Position numbers and translations under genes: made by a program. Below, in pieces: positions 39,601-44,835 of a stretch of 64,000 nucleotides of DNA. Within the stretch, counting starts at the first letter, position 1; every line of letters starts with the position of its first letter. The DNA lies in contig CP046174.1 of NCBI GenBank assembly GCA_017161075.1, positions 186,001 through 250,000 on the forward strand, written 5' to 3'. This DNA comes from Erysipelotrichaceae bacterium 66202529 (GTDB lineage Bacteria > Bacillota_I > Bacilli_A > Erysipelotrichales > Erysipelotrichaceae). The notes beneath the pieces are model-generated. The model was not told the origin of the DNA, did not search any database, and saw only the letters and a list, made by a program, of their open reading frames with translations.

Positions 39601-39831
39601 TGGTATTTGACACGTCCGTTCTATTTGGATGATGGTGGCTTCGATATGACGTGGGATTGCGGTGTCTATAATGGAAGTGAAATATTCAAACATCCGGAAA
39701 TCTCACAGATCACAAACGGCCCGGTTAATACAGCGGATACAACAGATAATAAATCACTTTATGTATTCGGAGGTTCTTTACTTGCCTTATTTGTATTAGG
39801 ACGGAAGCTATATAAAATTAACAAATCATAA
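27667..39831 (+). CDS. Giant cell-surface adhesin with about 20 Cna-B modules and 5 SdrD-B-like modules
   Basis: About 4054 residues. A basic N-terminus and hydrophobic helix end in GIFAA-DS, a signal-peptide site near residue 44. Residues about 50-400 form a putative ligand-binding head. From about 400 to 2600 some 20 Cna-B/SpaA modules follow, each with a G-x-Y-x-L/I-x-E-T/V type turn and often APxGY, and probably internal Lys-Asn isopeptide bonds. Residues 2600-3320 hold DUF11-like domains (SPGDIVYYTITASNRS). Five SdrD-B-like repeats with calcium-loop motifs (DRNKNGIQD type) start near 3323, 3490, 3623, 3750 and 3880. The C-terminus has NTADTTD, a hydrophobic helix and a basic tail, but no LPXTG. 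ATG 27667 is chosen over 27661, which abuts the ribosome-binding site. Confidence 0.93.
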   Translation: MRRKYRLKKNVKKFLYKAGIVFICLFMLMNLTDLSKMEGIFAADSNIDLQSYILENIGGAGTDTLEVQSGQSFYIQSSFSINSTGGTGDSYTSGTLALRIPEKAVFNEAATRQLLQDYPSIFKNFEYDPISRMVTFSTDGNFNSGVSGTVYMSFHYPNMTTENNYSGKFDNIQFTASTASGTQLEPIYTDNLVVTNKATQEWEIQKAIEKQNGEDYAVSSDNKNYDIKYNLHVDPVDLADRYGRLECTTFDLVDTLPTPFTDSITDKTAEGYPVGGGAHSVQIVANAGEDIERHLQEGTDYTLDKAADGTIEKIHFKSAAMNTAAGNAIEEGTMVGTTFQVNASYDYNAYEIPVNEKEIEKYLLNNQLQLTYQPLGESVKVLNSNAATELGWKDPNPGYYEINVQKQIKIGTGSLLDEITETRNFDSELQKAFLKDGDAIVFGLYKDAAGKTPAKDKDGNTVETISITGKGDNENGQLTFENLLAGTYYLKETMNFDGFNTPSVKKIVIAKDGTITVDGTVLATGESINFVNSTNDKGFGYVVFWKKGTTAISNTADNYISGITFKLTSKTDASKTYTATSDANGRVLFQGVLAGEYKLTEVDRGDGEFESPSNDWKVNVIGNQVNVPKKANGSDLDKDGNKPYIKNTSTKGGLQIIKKDKSGGEMLTGAEFIAYGPYNSEDEAKNASITADTKGTNIGNDFTDGKTYFALSAGWYILEETKAPKGYALSKTPTISEVKPNVRNEVTIENEKFISLDVNKKGILKEGQTQPSVELAGAEFTVYTNKECTVVAKDYTDPDNPKDAILTTIISGGKSKSNIVMLKNEGSYWIKETKTPQGYTEKNEAKELNELNKNNTYKYTYEATNVASTLGQIKITKQDASNVNIKLEGVKFDIYNEQGTKVDTVTTDGNGEAESIFLPKGKYTIKEVSQPEGYSSKSINRVFSKLDNGEFVIDSSGNDIEVNDNQITEGIIKNEPLVSYQIKKTDDKNNVLSDVGFKLYPSRDDAENDTNGKTYTSGNDGIITFTDLEPDQTYYYKETKTASDAYVLDDQIRTFKAPGKDENYKQDITSIESIKNEKYGYFKVIKKLNKFGTEDADQLLGNIGFTYFPKSENGTAATDLEIARTNHTALYKKTDMNGTFTSEKLKPGEYWLLEDDDERYQKIEAIKITVSSGTTVEKEVANTTSYGRLSIKKISSITSDTAVSGARFAVYKYVEGQDYADYVKNPGLIEFNITETSGIHTETLKPGIYAVLEIAPVGTNMQEFTPDLTSVHKVEVKANEVNNELVETPVKNIPKGRFYLLKQEVWGQDSATKTKFNQEMEFGIYTDKECTNEVMTMRSSTSGVVLSPYLDAGTYYVKEKLTEEQKQLYGTPDAKQVIIQAGQNNEKVNVPNDKTGGSKDNPVSFENIPLKGKIQITKVDRDKLNDYLNDAQFAIYKEVDKSTAGKETYTINGQTYHLLKVGTNAVTGTADVNGDGRADTGEAFTGYLDTGTYFLKEVKAPDGYQMVTEWTGPITVTAGEITKETVMNYKPQTVTGEKVDQEKQLITDKGIQIALLDNEQKANTLQESLKNKQDATLDDLKDQNKWKNYGILQIAEVDNTGSFSFTELDTDKTYYVVEVKTPDKYDRDTTVHAVTVKEKDGKYVLYESNTEFQLENVERGQIKVKKIVTLSGKDFPVDGVKFDIFKAENQSDDSNSMNTTGAALSYTTGTFEGGVNGTFLSTWLTPGWYILKEVSVPDNLVKPDDNQIWRVKVEAGKVNTTHFDAPIKNTAAYGKYYLKKVKDGDDTKLLDATFRLEKKDTATGKYTTVQEAVKFNKSEGIYESSFLPAGDYRLIETSVEKGYTVDKEPIEFTIEANKITGMDGDVIKALDAYNDNPIVVKNKAQGALKIKKVGTEIKEEAEEELSGIEFKLYRKVSDNPDTDTIEKNLVATAISSSGYINMENLDAGEYWLKETKVNEPNEKLGYVPGKVVSVKIEPGTTTTKTADNEDFKNDSTYGKLKITKTDEYSNSPLSGAVFWVYSDQDCTKLADTLLTGDDGTAYSKMLPTGSYWLKEIASPTGYLLSNETYGPYEIKAQEITEADTTITNKPSQSIKIIKTDSTSTTDTVISEQYMKKAVFSIYETKDDAISNKNPIQTVKGEDGELVFTNLQPDTPYWIMEITAPDGYTRITDPIEVQTGTKAKEQSILEVPIENSPQGSIMVNKVAEWDLSDSSTGVTEKLPLAGVTFTLTKSNDPSFQLEKKTGKDGTVEFRGLDAGDYTLTETVPEGFADTDKKSWNLTVEEGQQNTTLTGEKAIVNKPNQGKFKFQKTTINKQLISNVEEATFKLEKKNSSSWDTMDGYENFTVDDAEGNFESGMLEPGTYRLVETKAPEGFAIMEPIEVEIKASQITAVTSTDKQTVENEALGNVKLVKYSDSYIYDETGTKVPMKDVIFTLKNSDGNSYPSISTDNNGICEWKNLVPGDYTIEETAVNGYSPLVTLKVTVKKGQSTIKTYYPEGTSNGEVYNTSTHGRIVIHKTDENNKALKGAQFQIYKKGSSNPVTTTPLETDENGYAFSDLLEADSSGTMYIVKETKAPDGYTLDENYNAISKEVVVKPLQSTDIIISNLKENPDTSNYVSFTNKKDDFYKDFGVSIGKEIKYGEGSFTTDEIPESETKYLLGNDQNVTFKINGYAEGKNEIAAKNVTVTDTALYMYYMDNGQYKKEIARVNDYTINRITVYPAYTGSKQEDSNPVHAKIEYQTFGSNNWNLYADSETKLKNLQKAGVEGITMDISSLNAVHFRVVYEGTDKNFYAKGIDFNVTFKDRYALASSDVHEIRKATNQAQVDYLYDVKDNQGNTTSQSDTHVSNEVAIKFPLRQNISPKANIQIRTDEGTAFSPGDIVYYTITASNRSKGTNAPDLEYPIISFDLPQDTSLINDYKNMGRQLLVLYGAEDDAQIIEPEDMEVTTSEIPLKEINNKGELVETNKTTKKVTIQLKKLSINTSKKLYVKFGVQIAQASVNTGLLAPCYLTSGAKLPASAENPYGNSVVFDVSSDSDIVEDKALDKVLGNDEIGGKKFAYSGVQVSVKVSNNLNVYKEVKGQYDETYLSTANIASTAPNGSISYNIVLQNGASDQNIRKARVVDILPFYGDTMVSRTNAGGTVTQRGTELKKRPILESVSVINTDGSEVTQPYTIYYCVSNGISDSDITSEWTKEEREKATRETELPMLYGSWKDSDNVWTSGAHTWTKDKPTDMSSVTAIAVEIDTQNQAIKQYEGFKVHVEMKAPNYATDELNDVLDHVIMNSAMGAVLRFGKAEDSIDLSDTVENDPVKVKLTLAKGSIGDYAFFDRNKNGIQDSEDIPVTGLQVKLHSYKTYKTAGGKVIKEELEEKQTSTNELGYYKFDNLDCNEMIDKNGDSKDPENYVGGSIYSYQVEFATPQDESQYTYIPTIRFAGNDNTVDSNIESVKKNGKELNLSDEVQLKTIHTATGEIIGEDNITIDAGFKALGALGDTVWIDKNRNGIQDTDEPGVSDVTVRLYRVDDSGKTGNAIMETKTDHNGKYLFNGLLEGKYIVEFDITDTNSYGYAPYSFTVPYVLGDSSSEIDSNAREYKDSKTVARSDVINLADHSIDLSIDAGLTYYSALSGYCFEDRNYNDIQDIGIALPNTIVELYSVGDDGRRSAAPIKTTTVGSDGKYFFDHLTEGYYQVKFIFPNGFEAVEPHQGNDEIDSDVSEELDDLRQSGYTPVFYIAPNSLEEHWDAGAARFGSIGDYVWQDINKNGIQDTGEPPIAGVPVYLQIRQKGEKTWNFYAATDTNEHGRYVFEGLKGSEYTGIEYRVVFDLPYDTKLTTPISGKDIRLDSNALANYINGWGFPTDTIHLGYGQNDMTWDAGIIQTSGSIGDYVWFDKNKNGIQDEENTGISDIRVILERNDSDDLNAEAWKYLAETKTNRAGYYRFDDLQPGYYRVKFYLKGYTVTIPLSGSDASLDSDGYEKQGDWYLTRPFYLDDGGFDMTWDCGVYNGSEIFKHPEISQITNGPVNTADTTDNKSLYVFGGSLLALFVLGRKLYKINKS

Positions 39832-39845
39832 ACACTGAATTTTTT

Positions 39846-39883
39846 AAAGAGAGGAAATGGCTTTTGCTGTTTCTTTTCTTTTT
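39846..39883 (+). terminator. Terminator of the giant adhesin gene
   Basis: GAAATGGC (39854-39861) pairs with GCTGTTTC (39866-39873) around TTTT, followed by TTTTCTTTTT. The remaining intergenic stretch to 40084 contains no gene. Confidence 0.75.
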
Positions 39884-40084
39884 GTGATGAGATTATAGAA
39901 AAACCTTAATATAAAATAAATGTATCGTTTTAAAAGAATTAAATTCATTATGGTTTCATCAGGTTTCTGCTGTTTTACCCAGATCATATAATCGTGGATG
40001 GACAAATCCTCTAAGAATTGTGGTTAGAATAAAATTACTTTTGGTCACAAAATATAATAAAAAAAATATATTTTACTATCTGTG

Positions 40085-40115
40085 TGACCACTCTGTGACG
40101 ATAGAAGCTTATGAT
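40085..40115 (+). promoter_or_regulatory. Predicted SARP-type activator site and -10 of the MucBP-like protein gene
   Basis: TGACCAC (40085-40091) and TGACGAT (40096-40102) repeat with an 11-bp period, then 7 bp, then -10 TATGAT (40110-40115). No -35. An inverted GGTCACA (40043-40049)/TGTGACC (40083-40089) pair also surrounds the region. Predicted start point is about 40122. Confidence 0.7.
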
Positions 40116-40147
40116 ATATGTGTAAGATGAAAAGCGAGGCGTTGGAT

Positions 40148-42022
40148 ATGTTAAAGGCACTGAAAAAAATGATTACTATTACAGCATGTTTCCTGATGGT
40201 GATGGGAACTTCATCCATGATTCATGCAGAAGAGGCACAGACCTTTGCAGCAAGATATATTCAGATTTCAACGGATATCTCCCAGAGTTATGATACAAGG
40301 ACTTTCTATGTTACTAATTTAACAAACAGTGTTCTTGAAAATGTTCAGTATTATGATACAAATGGTACTGTAAATACAACTGCTACACTTCAGCCTGGTC
40401 AGACTATTACGGTGAATGTAAATGTAGGTTCAGCAAAAGGTACCAGCCTTAAAACAATATGTAATGATCAGGTAAACGTTCAGGCAAGCAATGATGCCTA
40501 TTACATGCCGGTCAGCTTTATTGCGGATAATACAGTAGTGGAAAGCAATACAGTTGTGAACCGTTATGGCTCTGGCGCAAGCTGTTCAGCTCCTAAAACA
40601 ATCACAAATCCAAACAATCCGGGTGCAAAATATCAAATTAACGGATCCAACTACAAACAGGTCTCCTTTGGTACTCCATCTGTTGACTTCACATACAGCC
40701 GCGTTGTACGTAATCCATACACCTCCAATGTTAGCTATGTCGATCAGGATGGAAACGGGATTGGCAAAGATTCCTTCACTGTAACAGAAGCAAATGGCGG
40801 ATCCTTCACTCCACAGTCTGTCATCACAGCAGCAAATGGCAGAAGCTATAAGCTGATGAATGGACAGGGGGCTGTTTCTCAAAGCTATGATGATGGAGCA
40901 AGGAACTATACCTTCCGTTACCAGCTGCAGGAAAATGCAGCTGCAAGACCTTATTTCATCACTGTGCGCTATGTAAGCGACGGAACACTGCTGAATGCGA
41001 ACACCTACACAGTAACAAACGGGAAAACAGTAAAAGTGACTACACCTGCAACTTATACAACACCGGATGGTATAGAATATAAGAGAAAAAGCGGAGAAGA
41101 AGCATCGATTTCTCACAGCTTTGATCAGGGTATGAAAACCTATACGATAGAATATGAAAAGAACGTAACAGACAGCAATCAGCCTTACAGCATCCGCATC
41201 AACTATGTAGATCTTCTGAGTGGAAGAACTATTTCCAGTAAAAGTGCTGATGTAGCAGTAAATAAAACTGTTTCTATCAACATTGATTCCAGTATCAAGG
41301 ATGGCGATACAACCTATACACTGGCAAGCGGACAGCCAAATGCTATTTCCCATAAATTCGGAAGTGCACAGAGAACATATAATGTATACTATACGGAAAA
41401 AGGGAAAGAAGTGGAAAGCTATGATGTAGCAGTTGTTTATTTCGATATCACCAACAATCGCGTGCTTTCTTCCAGAACAGTAAAGGCTGAACTGGGCAAG
41501 GAAGCTACAATCTCAGCACCGGAAACGGTAAAAGACGGTGATAAGACATACACTATGCTATCCGGACAAAATAGAGAAACAAAGCATTCCTTCTATTCTT
41601 CCAGAAGAAGATATATTTACTTCTACCGTGATGTTGAGGATACTGCAAATGAAGGTACTGTCGTTACACCGAATGCCAATGGGAATACAACAGTTACTCC
41701 AGTTGGTAATGATACGGTATTGACAGTAAATCCAAACGGTGACTTGACTGTACAGACACCAAACGGCAACGAAGTTTTGGATGATGATAACAACCTGGTT
41801 CAAGAAGAAGATAATGATACACCACAGGGTGGAGGAAATAAAGACAAAGATAACACAACAGATGTTGATGATAATAAAACAGCATTAGGTGGGAAAACAA
41901 AAAATACGACTGATTATACCGGCTGGTATATTGGTGGCGGATGTGCAGCTGTGGCACTTCTGGGTCTTGCATTCTTCCTTATAAAGAGAAAAAACAACAG
42001 AAAAAATAGTGAAAATGCATAA
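40148..42022 (+). CDS. MucBP-like repeat surface protein with C-terminal membrane anchor
   Basis: 624 residues. Signal peptide about 1-27 (MITITACFLMVMGTSSMIHA-EE). A 165-residue N-terminal domain is followed by four related repeats of about 75 residues (starting near 196, 267, 344 and 423). Each has an I/V-x-YVD-type opening strand, a GK/NK-x-V turn, a Y-x-L/M-x-SGQ strand and a closing aromatic YxxxY strand, as in MucBP-type mucin-binding repeats. A Thr/Asn/Asp-rich stalk (about 497-590) leads to a membrane helix (about 592-612) and a Lys/Arg/Asn tail. No LPXTG is visible. ATGs at 40118 and 40127 lie before or at the predicted transcription start, so 40148 with GCGAGG upstream is chosen. 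Confidence 0.85.
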   Translation: MLKALKKMITITACFLMVMGTSSMIHAEEAQTFAARYIQISTDISQSYDTRTFYVTNLTNSVLENVQYYDTNGTVNTTATLQPGQTITVNVNVGSAKGTSLKTICNDQVNVQASNDAYYMPVSFIADNTVVESNTVVNRYGSGASCSAPKTITNPNNPGAKYQINGSNYKQVSFGTPSVDFTYSRVVRNPYTSNVSYVDQDGNGIGKDSFTVTEANGGSFTPQSVITAANGRSYKLMNGQGAVSQSYDDGARNYTFRYQLQENAAARPYFITVRYVSDGTLLNANTYTVTNGKTVKVTTPATYTTPDGIEYKRKSGEEASISHSFDQGMKTYTIEYEKNVTDSNQPYSIRINYVDLLSGRTISSKSADVAVNKTVSINIDSSIKDGDTTYTLASGQPNAISHKFGSAQRTYNVYYTEKGKEVESYDVAVVYFDITNNRVLSSRTVKAELGKEATISAPETVKDGDKTYTMLSGQNRETKHSFYSSRRRYIYFYRDVEDTANEGTVVTPNANGNTTVTPVGNDTVLTVNPNGDLTVQTPNGNEVLDDDNNLVQEEDNDTPQGGGNKDKDNTTDVDDNKTALGGKTKNTTDYTGWYIGGGCAAVALLGLAFFLIKRKNNRKNSENA

Positions 42023-42027
42023 ATATG

Positions 42028-42058
42028 AACAGACAGACTAGGAATCTGTCTGTTTTTT
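42028..42058 (+). terminator. Terminator after the MucBP-like protein gene
   Basis: AACAGACAGA (42028-42037) pairs with TCTGTCTGTT (42045-42054), followed by a T-run. Confidence 0.85.
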
Positions 42059-42113
42059 CATTATAATGAAGATGTTTGTTAAATATAGGATATATAGAAA
42101 AGAGATGATATAT

Positions 42114-43298
42114 ATGGATAAAGTAAAAGCAACATTGTTTGGTACTTTCCAGATTAGTTTTCAGAATACGATACTGGAAGAAAACGAAATGCATTCCTCT
42201 AAGCTTGTGGCATTATTTTCCTATATGATGATTTATCATGATAGAGTGGTTTCCGTTACGGAAATGATGGATATCCTATGGAATAATGAAGAAATAACGA
42301 ATCCCAGAAATGCCTTAAAAAATCTGACATACCGTCTGCGTAAGGTTTTGCAGTCAACATTTGGTGTCAGTGATTTTTTTCTGACACAAAGAGGCTCCTA
42401 TTCCTGGAATCCCGATTATGAAATAGAATTAGATATTGAGCAGTTTGAAACCATGGAAAAGGAGTTAAAGGAAAAAGAACAGGTGAATCAGGAGGATATT
42501 ACACGAATGTGTGGTATTCTTTCCCTATATAAAGGAAAGCTGTTGCCTTCTATTTCATCCTCACACTGGGTAATTTCACTAATAACCTACTTCCATTCCC
42601 TGTATTTGCGAAATGCGAAGCAGCTGGCACTTCTATGTGGAGAAGCTGAGGATTATGATAATATGAGTGAGATTTGCAAAAATGCTCTCCTAATAGATCC
42701 TCTTGATGATGAAACACAATATTTGTTTATTAAGGCACTGCTTCTGCAGGGGCATGTGGATTTGGCAAAAAAGCAATATCAGACAGCAAGCCGCATGATG
42801 TATGAAAGTCTGGGAATACGGCAATCGGAGTATTTACAGAAAATATATATGGAGATTATGAAAAAACAGGAGGATACGGAAGAAAATCTGGATACGATAA
42901 AGGATGATCTGCTGGATGATCCTATGAAAAAGGCATTCCAGTGTGAATATGGTGTGTTTCGTGAAATATACCATTTGGATATGCGGCGCAGTGAACGGCA
43001 TGGTTATGCTGAATATGTTGTACTGTTTACGCTGACACAGAAAAAATTCGCAGGTTCTGACAGTAATTTATCTCTGTTAAATAAAGAGATGAAAAAGCTG
43101 GAGACAGTGGTAATGAGCAGTCTTAGAAATGGTGATGTTGTTTCAAAATATAGTGGGAACCAGTATATCATGCTTTTATATGGCTGCAATGCAGAAAATA
43201 TACAGATTATTGTAGATAGATTGATTAGCCGATATGAGGCACAAAGCAAGTTTCATATGTTTGAAATAGAATATACCTATGATGAGATAGGAGCATGA
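42114..43298 (+). CDS. BTAD/SARP-type transcriptional regulator 2
   Basis: 394 residues, a paralogue of the regulator at 26271 with the same plan: winged helix (about 5-100; ATLFGTFQISF, MMDILWNNEEITNPRNALKN, LTYRLRKVL), BTAD helices (about 105-255; QYQTASRMMYESLGIRQSE) and a degenerate GGDEF-like C-terminal domain (about 285-394; RNGDVVSKYSGNQYIMLLYGC). The frame is open to 42066, but ATG 42114 with an AAGAGAT-type site fits best; a second candidate at 42105 abuts the purine run. It is the first gene of an operon with the 151-residue protein, whose start overlaps its stop. Confidence 0.87.
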   Translation: MDKVKATLFGTFQISFQNTILEENEMHSSKLVALFSYMMIYHDRVVSVTEMMDILWNNEEITNPRNALKNLTYRLRKVLQSTFGVSDFFLTQRGSYSWNPDYEIELDIEQFETMEKELKEKEQVNQEDITRMCGILSLYKGKLLPSISSSHWVISLITYFHSLYLRNAKQLALLCGEAEDYDNMSEICKNALLIDPLDDETQYLFIKALLLQGHVDLAKKQYQTASRMMYESLGIRQSEYLQKIYMEIMKKQEDTEENLDTIKDDLLDDPMKKAFQCEYGVFREIYHLDMRRSERHGYAEYVVLFTLTQKKFAGSDSNLSLLNKEMKKLETVVMSSLRNGDVVSKYSGNQYIMLLYGCNAENIQIIVDRLISRYEAQSKFHMFEIEYTYDEIGA

Positions 43299-43750
43299 AG
43301 GAGCTTACGAATATGGAAAATAGAACAGGATTTCCTGCGAATGCATTACGCCTGTGTATTGATCGTAAGGATGAGGATATACACGGGCGACTCTATTGCA
43401 TGGCAGGCGAGGAAGCAGTACGATTCGACAGCTTTATCACATTGTTTATGCTGGGAGAAGAAATTTTTGATTACCTTCATGTACCACAGGCATATCAGCA
43501 GAAACGCTCATTTCGTGAAGTGGAGGGTCATTTAGACAGTATTGATTGGACAGCCTGGGAGGAGCCTTTGAAAATATATGAACGGCATGGACAGCTTGCC
43601 ACGTATGATATTGTTGTGCAAACGAGAAAGAAAACAAGCTGGCAGGGATTATTGAAAAATGAAGAAGGAAGCGTGCTTGCTACGTTTGGAAGTGATCTGG
43701 AATTACTGCATCTGCTGGAAGAAAATCTGTCTCATATGACAGTTTTGTGA
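43295..43750 (+). CDS. Hypothetical protein (151 aa) coupled to the second BTAD regulator
   Basis: I do not recognise a named family. Soluble and acidic, without a signal peptide. The N-terminal half (GRLYCMAGEEAVRFDSFITLFMLGEEIFDYL) and the C-terminal half (TSWQGLLKNEEGSVLATFGSDLELLHLLEENL) look like two versions of one small beta-hairpin plus helix unit. The C-terminal half aligns by eye with the 58-residue protein encoded just downstream. The ATG overlaps the regulator's stop codon (ATGA), indicating translational coupling. Its last codons contain the predicted activator site of the next gene. Confidence 0.72.
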   Translation: MKELTNMENRTGFPANALRLCIDRKDEDIHGRLYCMAGEEAVRFDSFITLFMLGEEIFDYLHVPQAYQQKRSFREVEGHLDSIDWTAWEEPLKIYERHGQLATYDIVVQTRKKTSWQGLLKNEEGSVLATFGSDLELLHLLEENLSHMTVL

Positions 43751-43767
43751 CGCTTTTCAGGTATACT
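43737..43767 (+). promoter_or_regulatory. Predicted SARP-type activator site and -10 of the 58-residue protein gene
   Basis: TGACAGT (43737-43743) and TGACGCT (43748-43754) repeat with an 11-bp period, then 7 bp, then -10 TATACT (43762-43767). The second heptamer overlaps the upstream stop codon. Same geometry as the two surface-protein promoters. Confidence 0.68.
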
Positions 43768-43800
43768 TTAGATATAAAGGATAATCCAGGAGGTAGTATA

Positions 43801-43977
43801 ATGGGAAAGCGTAAAGGAAATATGTTTGTAGTTGAAATCAAGGACACTGAAAACAAGACCTGGCAGGGCTCCATTACCTGGACTGATATCGGAAGGACTG
43901 AGTATTTCCGCAGTGCCCTGGAGCTGTTGAAGCTCATAGACTCCACTCTGGATATGGGAGAAGAAAAAGAAGACTGA
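43801..43977 (+). CDS. Small protein (58 aa) related to the C-terminus of its upstream neighbour
   Basis: A 58-residue cytoplasmic protein, short enough to be missed by gene callers. AGGAGGT lies 5 bases before the ATG, which is strong support. The sequence reads as two or three beta strands (NMFVVEIKD, TWQGSITWTD) and one helix (FRSALELLKLIDSTLD). The WQG-x-I/L and F-x-S-x-LELL pattern is shared with residues 108-145 of the 151-residue protein. The function is unknown. Its own promoter has the same architecture as the two adhesin promoters, so it probably belongs to the same regulon. Confidence 0.78.
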   Translation: MGKRKGNMFVVEIKDTENKTWQGSITWTDIGRTEYFRSALELLKLIDSTLDMGEEKED

Positions 43978-43980
43978 AGA

Positions 43981-44019
43981 AACCGATGGTACGGGATGTT
44001 TCCGCCATCGGTTTTGTGT
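43981..44019 (+). terminator. Terminator after the 58-residue protein gene
   Basis: AACCGATGG (43981-43989) pairs perfectly with CCATCGGTT (44004-44012), followed by a T-rich tail. Confidence 0.82.
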
Positions 44020-44025
44020 TATAAT
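44020..44025 (+). promoter_or_regulatory. -10 element of the rpiB promoter
   Basis: A perfect TATAAT directly after the upstream terminator. No good -35 can be placed. Confidence 0.5.
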
Positions 44026-44056
44026 GGGAACGAAAAAACAAGAGGAGGAACTGTAT

Positions 44057-44497
44057 ATGAAAATTGCTGTAGCTTGCGATCACGGTGCTTTTGAATATAA
44101 GGAAATCGTGAAGGAAATGTTAACGGAAATGGGGCATGAGGTCGAGGATTTCGGATGCCATGGAAGTGAATCTGTGGATTATCCAGATTATGCAGGGCCG
44201 GCTGCACAAAGTGTTGCGGATGGAAAAAACGATAAGGGAATCGTTATCTGCGGTACAGGAATCGGTGTCAGTATTGCTGCCAACAAGATTAAGGGAATCC
44301 GCTGTGCGCTGTGCGGTGATCCGGTAAGTGCAAAGCTGACAAGGGAGCACAATGATTCCAATGTGCTTGCAATGGGACAGAGAATCATCGGTGTGGAGCT
44401 GATGAAGGAAATTGTCCGTGTTTGGATCAATACAGAATTTTCTCATGATGAGCGTCATCAGAGAAGAATTGACAAAGTAACAGCTTTGGAAAAATAA
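44057..44497 (+). CDS. rpiB: Ribose-5-phosphate isomerase B family protein
   Basis: Interconverts ribulose-5-phosphate and ribose-5-phosphate (or, in LacAB relatives, galactose-6-phosphate and tagatose-6-phosphate). 146 residues, the usual length. KIAVACDHGAFEYK is the phosphate-binding start, DYPDYAG is present, the catalytic-base Cys lies in GIVICGTGIGVSIAANK, and NVLAMGQRIIG and HDERHQRRID follow. The ATG at 44057 has GAGGAGG 8 bases away; the frame is open to 44024. It leads a group of four genes with short gaps. Confidence 0.94.
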   Translation: MKIAVACDHGAFEYKEIVKEMLTEMGHEVEDFGCHGSESVDYPDYAGPAAQSVADGKNDKGIVICGTGIGVSIAANKIKGIRCALCGDPVSAKLTREHNDSNVLAMGQRIIGVELMKEIVRVWINTEFSHDERHQRRIDKVTALEK

Positions 44498-44498
44498 C

Positions 44499-44831
44499 AT
44501 GAAAAAGGCTGCAGGAATGCTGCTGTCCCTTGCACTATTATATTTATATGGATACCGTCTGAAGGAACGCGATGCGAAGCGTCCCTTTTACGGATGCTGG
44601 AAGTGTGGGGATACTGCTGTCCATATCCGACTTTCCGGGGCAGTTTCCATACAGCAGGAAAAGGGAATGTGCTATGGCTATATCAATCGCTGTCAACAGG
44701 ATACTGCGGATTCCTATATGCTCGCTGTCAGGTTGCGCAAAGGCGATGTCATGCAGTATTGTTATATGGATGGCGAATTGCGGCAGATCGATGATGATGG
44801 CAGCGTCATAAATACATATCGCAAAGGGTGA
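44499..44831 (+). CDS. Hypothetical membrane-anchored protein (110 aa)
   Basis: Not recognised. It starts with a basic residue pair and a hydrophobic helix (about 4-19), which may be an uncleaved signal anchor. A small domain of about 85 residues follows with four or more Cys (YGCWKCGD, CYGYINRC, YCYMDG), which could form disulfides outside the cell or bind a metal. It starts 1 bp after the rpiB stop and ends 4 bp before the DUF5131 gene. Confidence 0.65.
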   Translation: MKKAAGMLLSLALLYLYGYRLKERDAKRPFYGCWKCGDTAVHIRLSGAVSIQQEKGMCYGYINRCQQDTADSYMLAVRLRKGDVMQYCYMDGELRQIDDDGSVINTYRKG

Positions 44832-44835
44832 GAAT

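Noticed and set aside
40586..41353. A 255-codon open frame on the minus strand
   Set aside because: It lies fully inside the MucBP-like protein gene, has no ribosome-binding site and encodes a low-complexity Ile/Cys/Ser-rich product. It arises from the codon bias of the opposite strand.
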